A stretch of DNA of 6,131 nt from Nitrospira sp. (lineage in GTDB: Bacteria; Nitrospirota; Nitrospiria; Nitrospirales; Nitrospiraceae), in NCBI GenBank assembly GCA_029858925.1, contig JAOUEB010000090.1:1-6131 (forward strand), written 5' to 3'. The position numbers and the translations under genes are program-made. Under the pieces are notes generated by a model. The model searched no databases, had not been told where the DNA came from, and worked only from the letters and a program-made list of their open reading frames with translations. Of the stretch, positions 5,956 to 6,131 are shown piece by piece; within the stretch, counting starts at the first letter, position 1, and each line of letters starts with the position of its first letter.

Positions 5956-6131
5956 TGACGATGAACTGGCCGGCTAAATGGAAAGAGATCGTGGCGTGGG
6001 TGGCGGGTGGACTCTGCCTGGTGGTCCTCTGCCTGGCGGCAACCTTTCCCTATGACGCCCTGCACAAGCGACTCATCACGGAGCTGAATCGAATGACCGG
6101 CATGGACGTTCGGGTCACGGACTGGACGGTC
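5955..6131 (+). CDS. gspN: Probable GspN, T2SS accessory membrane protein (3' end outside window)
   Basis: The first 59 codons of a gene that runs off the window. ATG 5955 shares its A with the gspJ stop, and GGAG (5944-5947) lies 7 bases upstream; ATG 5961 (residue 3) is a minor alternative. The protein has a short basic N-terminus, one hydrophobic segment (about 12-30) and then FPYDALHKRLITELNRMTG. This membrane anchor followed by FPYDxL and a helix ending in TG resembles the start of the GspN proteins found in T2SS operons of deltaproteobacteria and related groups. There is no prepilin FTLxE motif, so it is not the usual next gene, gspK. GspN is predicted to be anchored in the inner membrane with a large periplasmic part; its role is poorly defined. 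Another AsmA-like protein is possible, since only the start is seen. Confidence 0.65.
   Translation, partial: MTMNWPAKWKEIVAWVAGGLCLVVLCLAATFPYDALHKRLITELNRMTGMDVRVTDWTV

Overview
The window holds most of a type II secretion system (T2SS, general secretory pathway) operon, all on the plus strand: the 3' end of gspC, then complete gspE, gspF, gspG, gspH, gspI and gspJ, and the 5' end of a gene that looks like gspN. No RNA gene, transposase, CRISPR array or convincing terminator is visible. The DNA is GC-rich (about 60% by eye). A gspN-like gene in the cluster and intergenic tracts built of 7-base units suggest a diderm outside the enterobacterial/Vibrio type, perhaps Nitrospirota or a deltaproteobacterial relative. 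That placement is an inference of moderate confidence, because no taxonomic marker is present.

Layout: 2-385 is the C-terminal PDZ region of GspC. 386-507 is a short gap with a small hairpin. 508-2256 is the assembly ATPase GspE. 2257-2430 is a gap with 7-base repeats arranged as an inverted repeat. 2431-3669 is the inner-membrane platform protein GspF. 3670-3728 is a short gap with a hairpin and the best Shine-Dalgarno sequence in the window. 3729-4211 is the major pseudopilin GspG. 4219-4890, 4887-5366 and 5341-5955 are the minor pseudopilins GspH, GspI and GspJ, increasingly tightly packed with 4-base and 26-base overlaps. The GspN-like gene begins at 5955 and runs off the window.

How the genes work together: GspE hydrolyses ATP at the cytoplasmic face and drives GspF to assemble a short periplasmic pseudopilus of GspG, with GspH, GspI and GspJ (and normally GspK) at the tip. 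GspC links this inner-membrane machine to the outer-membrane secretin GspD and helps recruit substrate. Neither gspD nor gspK is at its textbook place (between C and E, and after J), and gspL, gspM and the prepilin peptidase gspO are not in view.

The most unusual feature is DNA with 7-base periodicity at two junctions. One tract (4214-4347) contains the probable start codon of gspH and is translated into an unusually long prepilin leader. Because 7 is not a multiple of 3, loss or gain of one unit would change the reading frame, so this tract is a candidate switch or tuning element. The core machinery itself looks intact and conventional.
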